From Oceanihabitans sp. 2_MG-2023 (GTDB taxonomy: Bacteria; Bacteroidota; Bacteroidia; Flavobacteriales; Flavobacteriaceae), in the NCBI RefSeq assembly GCF_030547245.1, contig NZ_JAUOQT010000008.1:62001-126000 (forward strand): a stretch of 64,000 bases of DNA, read 5' to 3'. The notes under the pieces are model-generated. The model was not told where the DNA came from. It did no database searches and saw only the letters and a list, made by a program, of their open reading frames with translations. The translations under genes and the position numbers were made by a program. Of the stretch, positions 44,793 through 52,682 are shown piece after piece. Numbering within the stretch: position 1 is the first letter of the stretch; each line of letters opens with the position of its first letter.

Positions 44793-45596
44793 ATGAAATT
44801 TTTAAAATACACATTTGCGTTATTAGCATGCGCAGCAATTACTTCTTGCTCCTCAGACGATGACAATAACAATTCAGAAGATTTAACAGGGCAAACAGGA
44901 GAGCTAATTCTTAAGTTTGACAATGGAGTAGGAGATCAAGACTTTATTTTTGGTACAACATATAGCAAATCTAACGACGAATCTTTTCAATTAGATAACT
45001 TAAAATACATTATTAGCAACGTACAATTTACAGATAGTGATGGTAATATTTTTATGTATCCAGTAGAAGATAACGTGTTTATTGTAGACGAAACAGATGG
45101 TAATAATGCAGGTGAAATCTATATTACTTTAAACGATATAGATGCAGCAAATTATGTTTCGGTAAGCTTTGGAGTTGGTATAGATCAAGATCGTTTTGCA
45201 CTTGGAGCAGATGGTCAAGGAGATTTTTTAGACGAAGCTTCAGAGGAAGGAATGATGTGGAGTTGGGCTTCTGGTTATAAGTTTATTCGATTAGATGGTA
45301 CTTTTTCTACCACGACACTTACAAACGAACCTTTAAACGTTCACATGGGAAGCGTTGGTACTGCACTAGACAATTATCGTGAAGTAACTTTATCTTTTCC
45401 TAATACCGTATTAGTAAGAGAAACTACTTCTCCAGAAGTGCATATTAAAGCAGATATAGCAAAAGTATTTGACGGTACAACAACTGCAAACTTTGCAGAT
45501 GGTTACGATCAAGTTCATACAGATGTTAATGAAACTCCTATTATAGCAGATAACATTAATGCGATGTTTACTGTACACCACGTACATAACGATTAA
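44793..45596 (+). CDS. MbnP-like copper-binding lipoprotein
   Basis: 267 residues. Lipoprotein signal ends at 'AITSC' (Cys19). The mature domain matches the MbnP family: 'LTGQTGELILKFDNGVGDQDFIF' (in part), 'QLDNLKYIISNVQF', and 'MMWSWASGYKFIRLDGTF' containing the Trp-rich segment. In Methylosinus the partner MbnH oxidises a Trp of MbnP to kynurenine to make a copper site; the presence of MbnH next door argues for the same system here. Role is inferred from family and neighbour. Confidence 0.82.
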   Translation: MKFLKYTFALLACAAITSCSSDDDNNNSEDLTGQTGELILKFDNGVGDQDFIFGTTYSKSNDESFQLDNLKYIISNVQFTDSDGNIFMYPVEDNVFIVDETDGNNAGEIYITLNDIDAANYVSVSFGVGIDQDRFALGADGQGDFLDEASEEGMMWSWASGYKFIRLDGTFSTTTLTNEPLNVHMGSVGTALDNYREVTLSFPNTVLVRETTSPEVHIKADIAKVFDGTTTANFADGYDQVHTDVNETPIIADNINAMFTVHHVHND

Positions 45597-45611
45597 TTAG
45601 TAAATAAAAAT

Positions 45612-45645
45612 CAAGGAAAGTAAATAACGCTTTCCTTGGTTTTAC
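45612..45645 (+). terminator. Hairpin between mbnP-like and mbnH-like genes
   Basis: CAAGGAAAG (45612-45620) pairs perfectly with CTTTCCTTG (45630-45638), followed by GTTTTA. The weak T run suggests partial termination (attenuation), lowering the downstream gene relative to the first. Confidence 0.55.
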
Positions 45646-45659
45646 TAAATACATATAAT

Positions 45660-46706
45660 ATGAAAAGAATAGTTCTTTTTTTATTGGTATGCTTTGCTTT
45701 TTTATCTTGTAGTGAAGATTCTGAAACAGAAGCATACGTAGCAATTCCACTTGAAGTCGTATTGCCAGAAAATTTTCCAGATATAGCTTATAATCTAGAT
45801 AATAATCCTGTAACTGAAGCAGGTTTCGAGTTAGGTAAAGATTTGTTTTACGAAGGTAAATTATCTTCTAATGGAGCAATTGCATGTGCTTTTTGCCATG
45901 AACAAGCTTTTGCATTTACACATCATGGACATAATTTAAGTCATGGTGTAAATGGAGGAGTAGGTTTTAGAAACGCGCAACCTATTCAAAATTTAGCATA
46001 CCAAACTTCTTTTATGTGGAATGGTGCAGCTTCTCATTTAGATTTGCAACCAATTATTCCTATTACTGCAGAAGTAGAAATGGGAGAAACCTTAAGTAAT
46101 GTAATCTCTAAATTAAGTGCAGATCCCGAATATCAAGTAAAATTTGCCAAAGCTTTTGAAGATGGTGAAGTAAGTACAGAAAACATGCTCAAAGCATTAT
46201 CACAATTCATGCTAATGATGGTTTCTTCAAATGCTACCTACGATAAGTATGTAAGGCAAGAAGACAACGTTACATTAACAGCAATAGAATTAGATGGATT
46301 GAATACATTTCAACAAAAATGTACCTCCTGTCATGCTACCGATTTATTTACAGATCAAACGTTTAGAAATAATGGGTTACCAATAAATCCACTATTAAAT
46401 GATACTGGACGTTATGAAATTTTAGAAGATCCTAACGATTTATACACATTTAAAGTGCCAAGTTTAAGAAACGTTGAGGTTACTGGACCTTATATGCATG
46501 ATGGAAGATTTACAACTTTAGAAGTGGTTTTAGATTTCTACGATTCTGGAGCTGTAGATAATGGTAATGTAGATCCTTCTCTTTTAAGGGAAGATAATAC
46601 TTATGGTATAACATTAAACGATTACGAAAAAGAAAGTTTAATAGCTTTTTTAAAAACACTAACAGATAACGAATTTTTAGAAGATGAACGTTTTTCAGAA
46701 TTTTAA
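45660..46706 (+). CDS. Di-haem peroxidase, MbnH/cytochrome c peroxidase family
   Basis: 348 residues from the ATG at 45660 (24 bases of in-frame TTG extension ignored). Lipoprotein signal with 'FLSC' at Cys17. Two haem c motifs are visible: CAFCH (76-80) and CTSCH (221-225). 'KVPSLRNVEVTGPYMHDGRFTTLEVVLDFYD' (in part) is the CcpA/MauG-like C-terminal landmark. Located directly after the MbnP-like gene, so it is best read as MbnH, the enzyme that modifies MbnP. The stop overlaps the next gene by 23 bases. Confidence 0.87.
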   Translation: MKRIVLFLLVCFAFLSCSEDSETEAYVAIPLEVVLPENFPDIAYNLDNNPVTEAGFELGKDLFYEGKLSSNGAIACAFCHEQAFAFTHHGHNLSHGVNGGVGFRNAQPIQNLAYQTSFMWNGAASHLDLQPIIPITAEVEMGETLSNVISKLSADPEYQVKFAKAFEDGEVSTENMLKALSQFMLMMVSSNATYDKYVRQEDNVTLTAIELDGLNTFQQKCTSCHATDLFTDQTFRNNGLPINPLLNDTGRYEILEDPNDLYTFKVPSLRNVEVTGPYMHDGRFTTLEVVLDFYDSGAVDNGNVDPSLLREDNTYGITLNDYEKESLIAFLKTLTDNEFLEDERFSEF

Positions 46707-47676
46707 AACCGGAATTGTAGTATTTGCAATTACACTTTTATATACCAATATTGCGCAAGCAAGTCGTATAGAAAATCCATGTGCTAATCACGAACCATTT
46801 AAAGTGTATTGTGATTTGTGTGGTTGCTCTACTAGTAGCGGAAGCTTTGGTTTTGGTACCTTAAGCAATGCTAATTTTGTAGGAGTACGGTATATTTATC
46901 AAAACTTTGAATCTAGAAATGGTATTTTCGAAAATTCGCCAGTTAGTAAAGAAACCTTTAATACCTACCAGTTATGGGCGCAAATACCAATAAATAATTC
47001 TTTTTATGTAAGTGCGAATTTGCCATACCAAGATTTAACTAGAAATTTTAATAATGCTAAAGAAAATATAAACGGTTTAGGTGACGCTAGTCTTATAGGT
47101 TGGTATAAACTACCATTTTATAAAAAGCAAAAGGAAGATAAGGTAGATTTTAATGCCGAAAGAGAAGCTTCTGGACATTCGCTGCAGTTTGGATTGGGAA
47201 TTAAATTACCTACAGGTAAATTTGAAGAAAGCTTAGCAGATAATATAAATCCAGGATTTCAGGTTGGTACAGGAAGTGTAGATGGTATTTTTTCTTTAGG
47301 ATATAATTATGGAGGAGAAAAATATGGCGTAAATACACTTTTTAGCTATTACTTGAAAGGTGAAAATAAAAACGATTATCAATTTGGAAACCAGTTTAGT
47401 TATGCTACAAATCTGTATAGAGCATTTGCAACAGAAAAAATGAATATTATGCCTTTTGTTGGTGTATCTGGTGATGTTTATAAAAAAATCACACAGTATG
47501 ATGAAACTCTAGAAGATACAGATGGAAACATTCTTAATGCTTCCTTTGGATCGGAATTAGCAATAGATAAATTTATTTTTGGTGCGAGTTATACATTGCC
47601 AATTAGCCAGAGTTTGTTTGGAGATAATGTAGAGTCTAAACAACGCGTATCTGTTTATGTAAACTTTGCGTTATAA
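46684..47676 (+). CDS. Outer-membrane beta-barrel protein with CxxCxC motif
   Basis: 330 residues with a signal peptide to about residue 26 ('NIAQAS'). A Cys cluster follows (Cys33, Cys43, Cys46, Cys48 in 'CDLCGCS'). The rest is a beta-barrel pattern with alternating hydrophobic strands ending in an aromatic-containing 'VYVNFAL', typical for outer membrane proteins. Overlaps mbnH-like by 23 bases in another frame, so cotranscribed. Perhaps the metal conduit of the group; transporter family label would be speculative. Confidence 0.78.
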   Translation: MNVFQNFKTGIVVFAITLLYTNIAQASRIENPCANHEPFKVYCDLCGCSTSSGSFGFGTLSNANFVGVRYIYQNFESRNGIFENSPVSKETFNTYQLWAQIPINNSFYVSANLPYQDLTRNFNNAKENINGLGDASLIGWYKLPFYKKQKEDKVDFNAEREASGHSLQFGLGIKLPTGKFEESLADNINPGFQVGTGSVDGIFSLGYNYGGEKYGVNTLFSYYLKGENKNDYQFGNQFSYATNLYRAFATEKMNIMPFVGVSGDVYKKITQYDETLEDTDGNILNASFGSELAIDKFIFGASYTLPISQSLFGDNVESKQRVSVYVNFAL

Positions 47677-47720
47677 TCTGATTGCAAATAATTTTAAAGT
47701 TTTATACTATTTATAAAAGC

Positions 47721-47759
47721 AACCAGCTCTTAATTAGAATTAAGAGCTGGTTTTTTTAC
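47721..47759 (+). terminator. Terminator of the MbnP/MbnH operon
   Basis: A perfect 15-bp stem, AACCAGCTCTTAATT (47721-47735) with AATTAAGAGCTGGTT (47738-47752), then T through 47757. Strong. Confidence 0.9.
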
Positions 47760-47800
47760 TGCTTTAAAAAGTAATAAATGATATAGGGATTTTGTAATTA

Positions 47801-48520
47801 TTATTTGATTTCATTATTGATATTTTGAATTAACTCCTCTATCTCTGGTGTAAATATCTTGATTTTAATTTTTTAACTCCAAACACGATAATCAATATCT
47901 GCAAGTAGCCAGATAAATTTTGGTTTTTTTAAAATGTCCTCCGGAACACGATTAACTACCCAATTGTTGTTTTTATCAAGGAATGGATCTTCGCGAAATG
48001 AGAGCAGTAAATCTACATTAGGCCTATAGCGTCTTGTAGTATGGTCTATTTGGGTATGATAATCAAGCAATCTGAAACCAAAGAAATTAATAAGTTGATT
48101 TTTAATACTGTCATTCGAAACACGATCAATTCCAAAGGATTTAAGAGCATCATATGGGCCTCTTTTAAACTGTAGATAATTACCCAAGTTTAATTTCCAT
48201 AAATCGGATTGTATAGACATATCGAAAAAAACGTGATTATTTGTAAGATTTGTAAAATAATCTACAGTATTTTTTAAGGTAGTATAAGTTTCATAATGTT
48301 CCTGCAAATTTGATAAATCTAATCTTAAGTATTTTCAATTTCTGACAACATTTTTACTTCATATACTCTATTTTTTTGCTGGATATAAATTATTAATCCG
48401 TAGTGCAATCAAAATACCAATAAGAACAAGCACAATCTCGCCAATTGCATAAATTAAATATTTGCCAAATTTGTTTTCAGTTCAAAGTTATTGTCTTATT
48501 CGTCTAAAAAACTTAATCAT
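47801..48520 (-). pseudogene. DUF6090 membrane protein, multiply broken
   Basis: Reading the minus strand from the ATG at 48520 gives the DUF6090 opening 'MIKFFRRIRQ' then stops at codons 11 (TAA, 48488-48490) and 13 (TGA, 48482-48484) in the otherwise matching 'NLLTENK' segment, then the intact 'GKYLIYAIGEIVLVLIGILIA' helix. A frame change follows near 48370-48395, then 'RVYEVKMLSEIENT', a single-base loss near 48328, the frame 48307-47873, an in-frame TAA at 47873, and a final segment ending 'EIEELIQNINNEIK' at 47801. Total about 240 codons, the normal family length. Two frameshifts and three in-frame stops make it a clear pseudogene. First, decayed member of the cassette array. Confidence 0.85.
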
Positions 48521-48521
48521 T

Positions 48522-48680
48522 GGTTAGTGGTAGTGATGTATAATGATTTTATTTATAATTAGTTACGTTCTTGGTGTAACTAATTTAACAAATACAAACC
48601 AAATAGAAAATTAGAGCAGATTTTAGTATGTTGGCAAGTATTATAAATGAATTATATAAGGTGTTGTTTGTAGTGCCTTT
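48522..48680. repeat. Cassette-array structured repeat, copy 1 (diverged)
   Basis: Begins right at the broken gene's start. Hairpin H1 is perfect (TTAGTTAC 48559-48566 with GTAACTAA 48576-48583), followed by the conserved 'TAATTTAACAAATACAAACC' region also seen in other copies as TAATTTAGCAAATAAAAACC. The right end reads ATATAAGGTGTTGTTTGTAG, akin to TATACACGNTGTTG ends. Same orientation as the other copies. Confidence 0.7.
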
Positions 48681-48939
48681 CTAATCTTTGTTATTTAATT
48701 TATAATTGAGTAATTCGTTTATTGTTTTTGAAAAACGGCCTGAATTAAAAGGTCAAATTGACATTTTTCAAGTGAAAAAATGACAATATCACTGAATATT
48801 TGGCATTTTCACTTAAGATTTCATTAAAATTTTCACATAAAAAGCGATGAATTCATTTTGGTATTTTTTTTGTAAAAAACTATAAAGAAGTCATATGATT
48901 TCAAATTTGAAATAATGTTTAATTTAAAATTTTTTAATT
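48681..48939. other. AT-rich intergenic region without a gene
   Basis: No frame of note on either strand. Several short dyads are present (TCAAATTTGA at 48900-48911; copies of TTTTTCA/TGAAAAA around 48760-48785) that could be operator sites for the heat-shock gene. No consensus -7 box at a good distance was found. Confidence 0.4.
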
Positions 48940-49416
48940 ATGAGCAATTTAGTAACTGTTCCTAAAAATGGAAGTTTATCAAACACGAATTCAAATGTAA
49001 ACTTCCCCAATTGGTCTAGCTGGTTAGATGATATTTTTAATAGAGACCTCCCTTCCGTATTTACGTCAAATTTCAATACTGGAATTACTTTACCTAAAGT
49101 GAATATTAAAGAAGCTGCTGATGCCTATATAGTAGAAATGGCAGTTCCTGGTCTAAAAAAATCGGATTTCCAAATTGACCTAGAAAGTCAAGTATTATCG
49201 ATTTCTACAGAAACGAAAATAGAAAACGAAGAGAAAGAAGAGAACTATACTCGTCGTGAATTTGGATATTCTTCGTTTAAAAGAACTTTTAGTTTGCCTG
49301 AAACTGTAGATGAAGATAAAATAGAAGCAAGTTATAGCGATGGTATTTTAAGTATTCATTTACCTAAAAAAGAAGAGGCAAAACAAAAGCCTGCAAGAAC
49401 CATTAAAATTTCTTAA
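48940..49416 (+). CDS. Small heat shock protein, Hsp20/alpha-crystallin family
   Basis: 158 residues. An alpha-crystallin domain (about 48-150): 'LPKVNIKEAADAYIVEMAVPG' (in part), 'LESQVLSISTETK', 'RREFGYSSFKRTFSLPETVD', 'ASYSDGILSIHLPK' and the C-terminal anchoring motif 'IKIS'. An ATP-independent chaperone that holds unfolded proteins. It is on the plus strand, unlike the surrounding array, along with the following lipoprotein gene. Its leader has short dyads. Confidence 0.93.
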   Translation: MSNLVTVPKNGSLSNTNSNVNFPNWSSWLDDIFNRDLPSVFTSNFNTGITLPKVNIKEAADAYIVEMAVPGLKKSDFQIDLESQVLSISTETKIENEEKEENYTRREFGYSSFKRTFSLPETVDEDKIEASYSDGILSIHLPKKEEAKQKPARTIKIS

Positions 49417-49521
49417 TTACATAAAGCTATAGTTACATGTTGAAGATGAGGCTGATTTTTCGGTCTCATCTTTAACTATTATTGTTTGATTTATAGGTTT
49501 TTAATTTTAAAATTTAAAATA

Positions 49522-50010
49522 ATGAAAAAATATATTTTATTGTTAATGATAATTTTTTTGTGTTTTAGTTGTAGTGGACAAGATAATGAAGCAAATAAAA
49601 TAGAATCACAAAAAAGTGAAAAGAGTATAGTTGAAGTGCCTAAAGGTAGTTGGAAGGTTGATAAGGAATTTGATGAAAATGGAAATTTAATACAATACGA
49701 TAGTATTTATTCTTGGTCATCTAATGACAAATTCAATACTCTTTCAAATTTTAGTAGAGATAGTTTGATGCAATCTTTTAAATCACGTTTCTTTTCTGAT
49801 TTTTCAAAGTTTAAAAATGAAGGATTTGAAGATGTTTTTTCTCAAGATTCCCTTTTTAGCAAGCGCTTCTTTAATGATGATTTTTTTGGAAGCTCTTTTG
49901 GAAAAGACTTTATGGATATTGATAAAATAAGAGAGCAAATGCTTGAGAGGCAGAAGATTTTTTTAGAAAAATACCAGTCAGAATTTATTAAAACTGAAGA
50001 CGAAAACTAA
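49522..50010 (+). CDS. Lipoprotein of unknown function downstream of hsp20
   Basis: 162 residues from the ATG at 49522 (the in-frame ATG at 49486 would add 12 residues before the signal). Lipobox 'LCFSC' gives Cys near residue 17. The mature protein is charged, with several Phe/Ser/Asp-rich segments ('SDKFNTLSNF'-like, 'FKSRFFSDFSKFKNEGFEDVF' in part) that form a short irregular repeat. No domain recognised. Possibly stress-induced with hsp20, given their order and spacing of 105 bases. A strong terminator overlaps the stop. Confidence 0.72.
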   Translation: MKKYILLLMIIFLCFSCSGQDNEANKIESQKSEKSIVEVPKGSWKVDKEFDENGNLIQYDSIYSWSSNDKFNTLSNFSRDSLMQSFKSRFFSDFSKFKNEGFEDVFSQDSLFSKRFFNDDFFGSSFGKDFMDIDKIREQMLERQKIFLEKYQSEFIKTEDEN

Positions 50011-50029
50011 ATAGTTTTCGTCTTTTTTT
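49997..50029 (+). terminator. Terminator after the 49522 lipoprotein gene
   Basis: AAGACGAAAACTA pairs with TAGTTTTCGTCTT (49997-50009 with 50012-50024) and runs into T. The left arm includes the stop codon region. Confidence 0.88.
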
Positions 50030-50083
50030 AGTTTAACAAAAGTCATAAATATATAAAAACATAAACGAATCACTTTTTCTCTA

Positions 50084-50112
50084 AGTTTTATACACGTTGT
50101 TTACTCACGCAT
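50084..50112. repeat. Cassette-array repeat, copy 2 (right end only)
   Basis: Only the conserved end TTTTATACACGTTGTTTACT is recognisable, placed directly before the stop codon of the DUF1963 gene, exactly where the other copies end. The rest of the element is not recognisable between the terminator at 50029 and here. Confidence 0.55.
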
Positions 50113-51039
50113 TTATGTGTCTTGAATAATAAAAACAACTTTACTAAAATCTTTTGTCTTCAAATCAATTTTTCTAATTCCAAAATAACAGCCTGATATT
50201 CCAATAGCCTCAAACTTTCCCCACATTCCAAAACTTAAAAGGTTAATAAAATCTGGGCGTAATTCTTGAACTTGTTTTTTTATATTCTCATCCTTATAAT
50301 CCCTTGATTGCAAATAAGAGTATGCCCAATCAACTTCTACGGCATCTTGAATTGGACAAGGTGTACCTAAAGTTGTTTCTCCTTCACAAAATTCAAATTG
50401 CTCTAGAATTTCTTCGTACAATTCATTATCCTTTTCCGATAAGCCTAAATTTTGATATTTCCAAGTATATGTTGTTGCTGGTAATCGAAATTCAAGATCC
50501 ATATCTATTGGCACTTCTTTAAAGTTAAATTCTGTAGGTAAATCTTTCGGGAATTCCGTTTTTTTTATGCTACTTAAATTTCCGTTATAATATAATACTT
50601 GATATTTTTCTTTCTCCATTTGGAATTGATAATTTGAACCATATTCGCTCTCTGGTTTATTAAAATGGGTGAAAAAGTATAAAATACCATCCTTTGGAAG
50701 TATATTTTCTTTATCCAAATGAGAGGTTTGTTCTAAATTAATTTGAGCAAAAAATACCATTGGTTCTCCTTTAAAATTCGGCCACTTTGTATTAACAGGT
50801 AAATCTGGAGTCCCACCAAATTTTGAGTTTCCAATTTTATGCGATTTGCCTTCTGATAAATAAATGTTTGGTTCAATTAATGAAATTACCTTTTCTGGTT
50901 CTTCCCATTCGTATTGTTTTAATTCTGTTATTAATTTTTGCTTTTCTTTTTCGTAATTAGAAGGTTTTTTATTTCCAAAACATCCAAAAAACATAGTTGA
51001 AGATATTAAAATTAATAATAGGTGTAGCGATTTTTTCAT
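50113..51039 (-). CDS. DUF1963 (YwqG-like) lipoprotein
   Basis: 308 residues. Signal with lipobox 'FFGC' (Cys near residue 20). Core: 'KFGGTPDLPVNTKWPNF' and 'PMVFFAQINLEQ', then 'GILYFFTHFNKPESEYG', the DUF1963 landmarks. The family (YwqG) is thought to be immunity- or contact-related in some bacteria, but no specific role is established. Stands alone between two cassette repeats on the minus strand. Confidence 0.82.
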   Translation of the reverse strand: MKKSLHLLLILISSTMFFGCFGNKKPSNYEKEKQKLITELKQYEWEEPEKVISLIEPNIYLSEGKSHKIGNSKFGGTPDLPVNTKWPNFKGEPMVFFAQINLEQTSHLDKENILPKDGILYFFTHFNKPESEYGSNYQFQMEKEKYQVLYYNGNLSSIKKTEFPKDLPTEFNFKEVPIDMDLEFRLPATTYTWKYQNLGLSEKDNELYEEILEQFEFCEGETTLGTPCPIQDAVEVDWAYSYLQSRDYKDENIKKQVQELRPDFINLLSFGMWGKFEAIGISGCYFGIRKIDLKTKDFSKVVFIIQDT

Positions 51040-51040
51040 G

Positions 51041-51174
51041 TATTGTACATGTTTATGTAAGCTTTGTTACGTATTTTAACAACTAAGTTAGTAAATAATA
51101 GTCAAATGTAAAATTCGTTTGTGTTTTCGTAAAAAGCTAGAACAGGCAATTAATTAAACATGTTGTTGCAGTAC
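51041..51174. repeat. Cassette-array structured repeat, copy 3
   Basis: Left end TACATGTTTATGTAAG, right end AACATGTTGTTGCAGTACG. The interior is diverged but keeps the AGCTAGAAC segment of the third hairpin (H3). The right end encodes the last residues and the stop of the next gene (51154). Confidence 0.7.
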
Positions 51175-51756
51175 GTTTTTATTTCCATTTCGAAATAAAA
51201 TTAGAATAAAACCAATTAGAGTTATCGCATATCCAAAAATTAGCCGAAAAGGTAACGGGATGATATGCCACAATATTAGATTAGCGATTAAAATTATTAC
51301 TATTCCTGTCTTATTGTTTTGAAAGTAATTAAAGCTTAAAATCAATAAACCAAGGTTGAAAATTTTAGAACTTGGCCCTATAGTCATAAAAGGTTTCCAT
51401 ATTGATGGAACTTTTGAAATATGATTCGTGAATTGATTACGCAGTTCTTCGTTTGGAAAGCTCCACCAAATGAAGTCCAATACACACATTCCAATAATAC
51501 AAGTAATCCCTATTAAAGTTAAAGGAATTCCAAGGATGCTAAATATTTCTTTAGGAAAAGAAACAACTTGAGGGATTAATAATACTACTCCAACTAACAA
51601 AAACCAATGTGCAAAATCAATAGGTTCTTGAGCGTATACAAAATCATTTCCTTTAGACATTATAATCTGACCAATTAGAAAGAAAAATAATCCAATTATA
51701 AAGCATGATTTGTATATGAACTCCGTTTTGTTTTTTACTTTTTTAGTTGTTTTCAT
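51154..51756 (-). CDS. Polytopic membrane protein of unknown function
   Basis: 200 residues from the ATG at 51756 (the frame is open another 43 codons through the upstream repeat; that part looks non-coding, and 'MKTTKKVKNKTEF' is a natural start). Five to six hydrophobic segments. The final residues 'VLQQHV' and the stop are encoded by the end of repeat copy 3. No family recognised. Single-gene cassette. Confidence 0.68.
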   Translation of the reverse strand: MKTTKKVKNKTEFIYKSCFIIGLFFFLIGQIIMSKGNDFVYAQEPIDFAHWFLLVGVVLLIPQVVSFPKEIFSILGIPLTLIGITCIIGMCVLDFIWWSFPNEELRNQFTNHISKVPSIWKPFMTIGPSSKIFNLGLLILSFNYFQNNKTGIVIILIANLILWHIIPLPFRLIFGYAITLIGFILILFRNGNKNVLQQHV

Positions 51757-51765
51757 TGGCTTTTT

Positions 51766-51912
51766 GCATGCACTATTATAGCTTAATATAGGCTTTTTTT
51801 TTGTAGATTTAAGTACTAAATTTAGCAAATAAAAACCGAATAGAATATTCCGAAAGAATATTTGTAAGTAGGATAGAGCTAGCAATTAATTTATATGTTG
51901 TTGTGCAATCGC
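51766..51912. repeat. Cassette-array structured repeat, copy 4
   Basis: Contains the conserved block TTTAGCAAATAAAAACCGAA, hairpin H2 as AATATTC-CGAAA-GAATATT (51844-51862), H3 as GATAGAGCTAGC, and the right end TTATATGTTGTTGTGC. H2 differs in sequence from other copies yet still pairs. Confidence 0.85.
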
Positions 51913-51914
51913 TT

Positions 51915-52682
51915 TTATTTTTCAATCCATTTTCGAAAAGAAGCTGTCTTGCTTTGACTGGTTTTAAAATAGGTTTTAATAGCTTTTATTTTAATGGCCA
52001 AGATATTTTTGTTGTACCGCTCAATTTTTTCTACGTGTTGTTTGTTTACGAGAGTACTACGATTTATCCTAAAAAAATATTCCGTATTAAGCTCTTTTTC
52101 TATCTCGCTTAAAGTGGGTTTATTTAATAAGTGTTTTTTGCCTTTAATGTCATAAGCAAAAATAACACCTTCACTAGCTTCAAAGAAAGTAATGTTTTCC
52201 GTATCCAAAAAGTAAATTCCCTGATGCGTATTAATAGTAAAGCGTTTTTTGTAGGTGTTTTTTTCGAAGTTTTGTTGAATAAGTTTAGTAAGCTTATTCA
52301 GTTGTAGATTTTCATTAGAATATGACGTTTTCAAAAGTAGAAACTTATCCCAAGCTATTTGAAAACGATCTTTGGAAAATGGTTTTAATAAATAAGCTAT
52401 TCCATTACTTTCAAAAGCATTCATCAAAAACTGATCATAAGCTGTAGTGAAAATGATAGGACAAGAAACTTGAACTCGCTCGAAGATTTCAAAGGCATTA
52501 CCATCTAACAATTCTATATCTGAAAAAATTATATCTACGCTAAAGTTACTAAGGAATTCAATTGCTGTTTCTACAGTATCAATCTCTGCTACTATTTTGG
52601 TTTTGGTTTCTAATGCTTCTAGAAATCTTTTTAGTTTCTTTCTTGCAGGTATTTCGTCTTCTATAATGAGTATTTTTATCAC
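51915..52682 (-). CDS. LytTR family response regulator
   Basis: 255 residues: receiver domain (1-120) with acidic pair Glu8-Asp9 and phosphoacceptor Asp55 in 'IIFSDIELLDG', Lys in 'YLLKPFSKD', then a LytTR DNA-binding domain (about 150-255) with 'FFRINRSTLVNKQHVEKI'. Partner of the histidine kinase encoded next on the same strand with a 4-base overlap (ATGA at 52679-52682). Usually regulates extracellular functions; targets here are unknown. Confidence 0.93.
   Translation of the reverse strand: MIKILIIEDEIPARKKLKRFLEALETKTKIVAEIDTVETAIEFLSNFSVDIIFSDIELLDGNAFEIFERVQVSCPIIFTTAYDQFLMNAFESNGIAYLLKPFSKDRFQIAWDKFLLLKTSYSNENLQLNKLTKLIQQNFEKNTYKKRFTINTHQGIYFLDTENITFFEASEGVIFAYDIKGKKHLLNKPTLSEIEKELNTEYFFRINRSTLVNKQHVEKIERYNKNILAIKIKAIKTYFKTSQSKTASFRKWIEK

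Noticed and set aside
47873-48307. A new 144-residue gene
   Set aside because: It is the middle of a DUF6090 gene that can be extended on both sides through frameshifts and stops.
51757-51885. N-terminal extension of the 51154 membrane protein
   Set aside because: The extra codons are translated repeat copy 4; the ATG at 51756 gives a normal cytoplasmic start.
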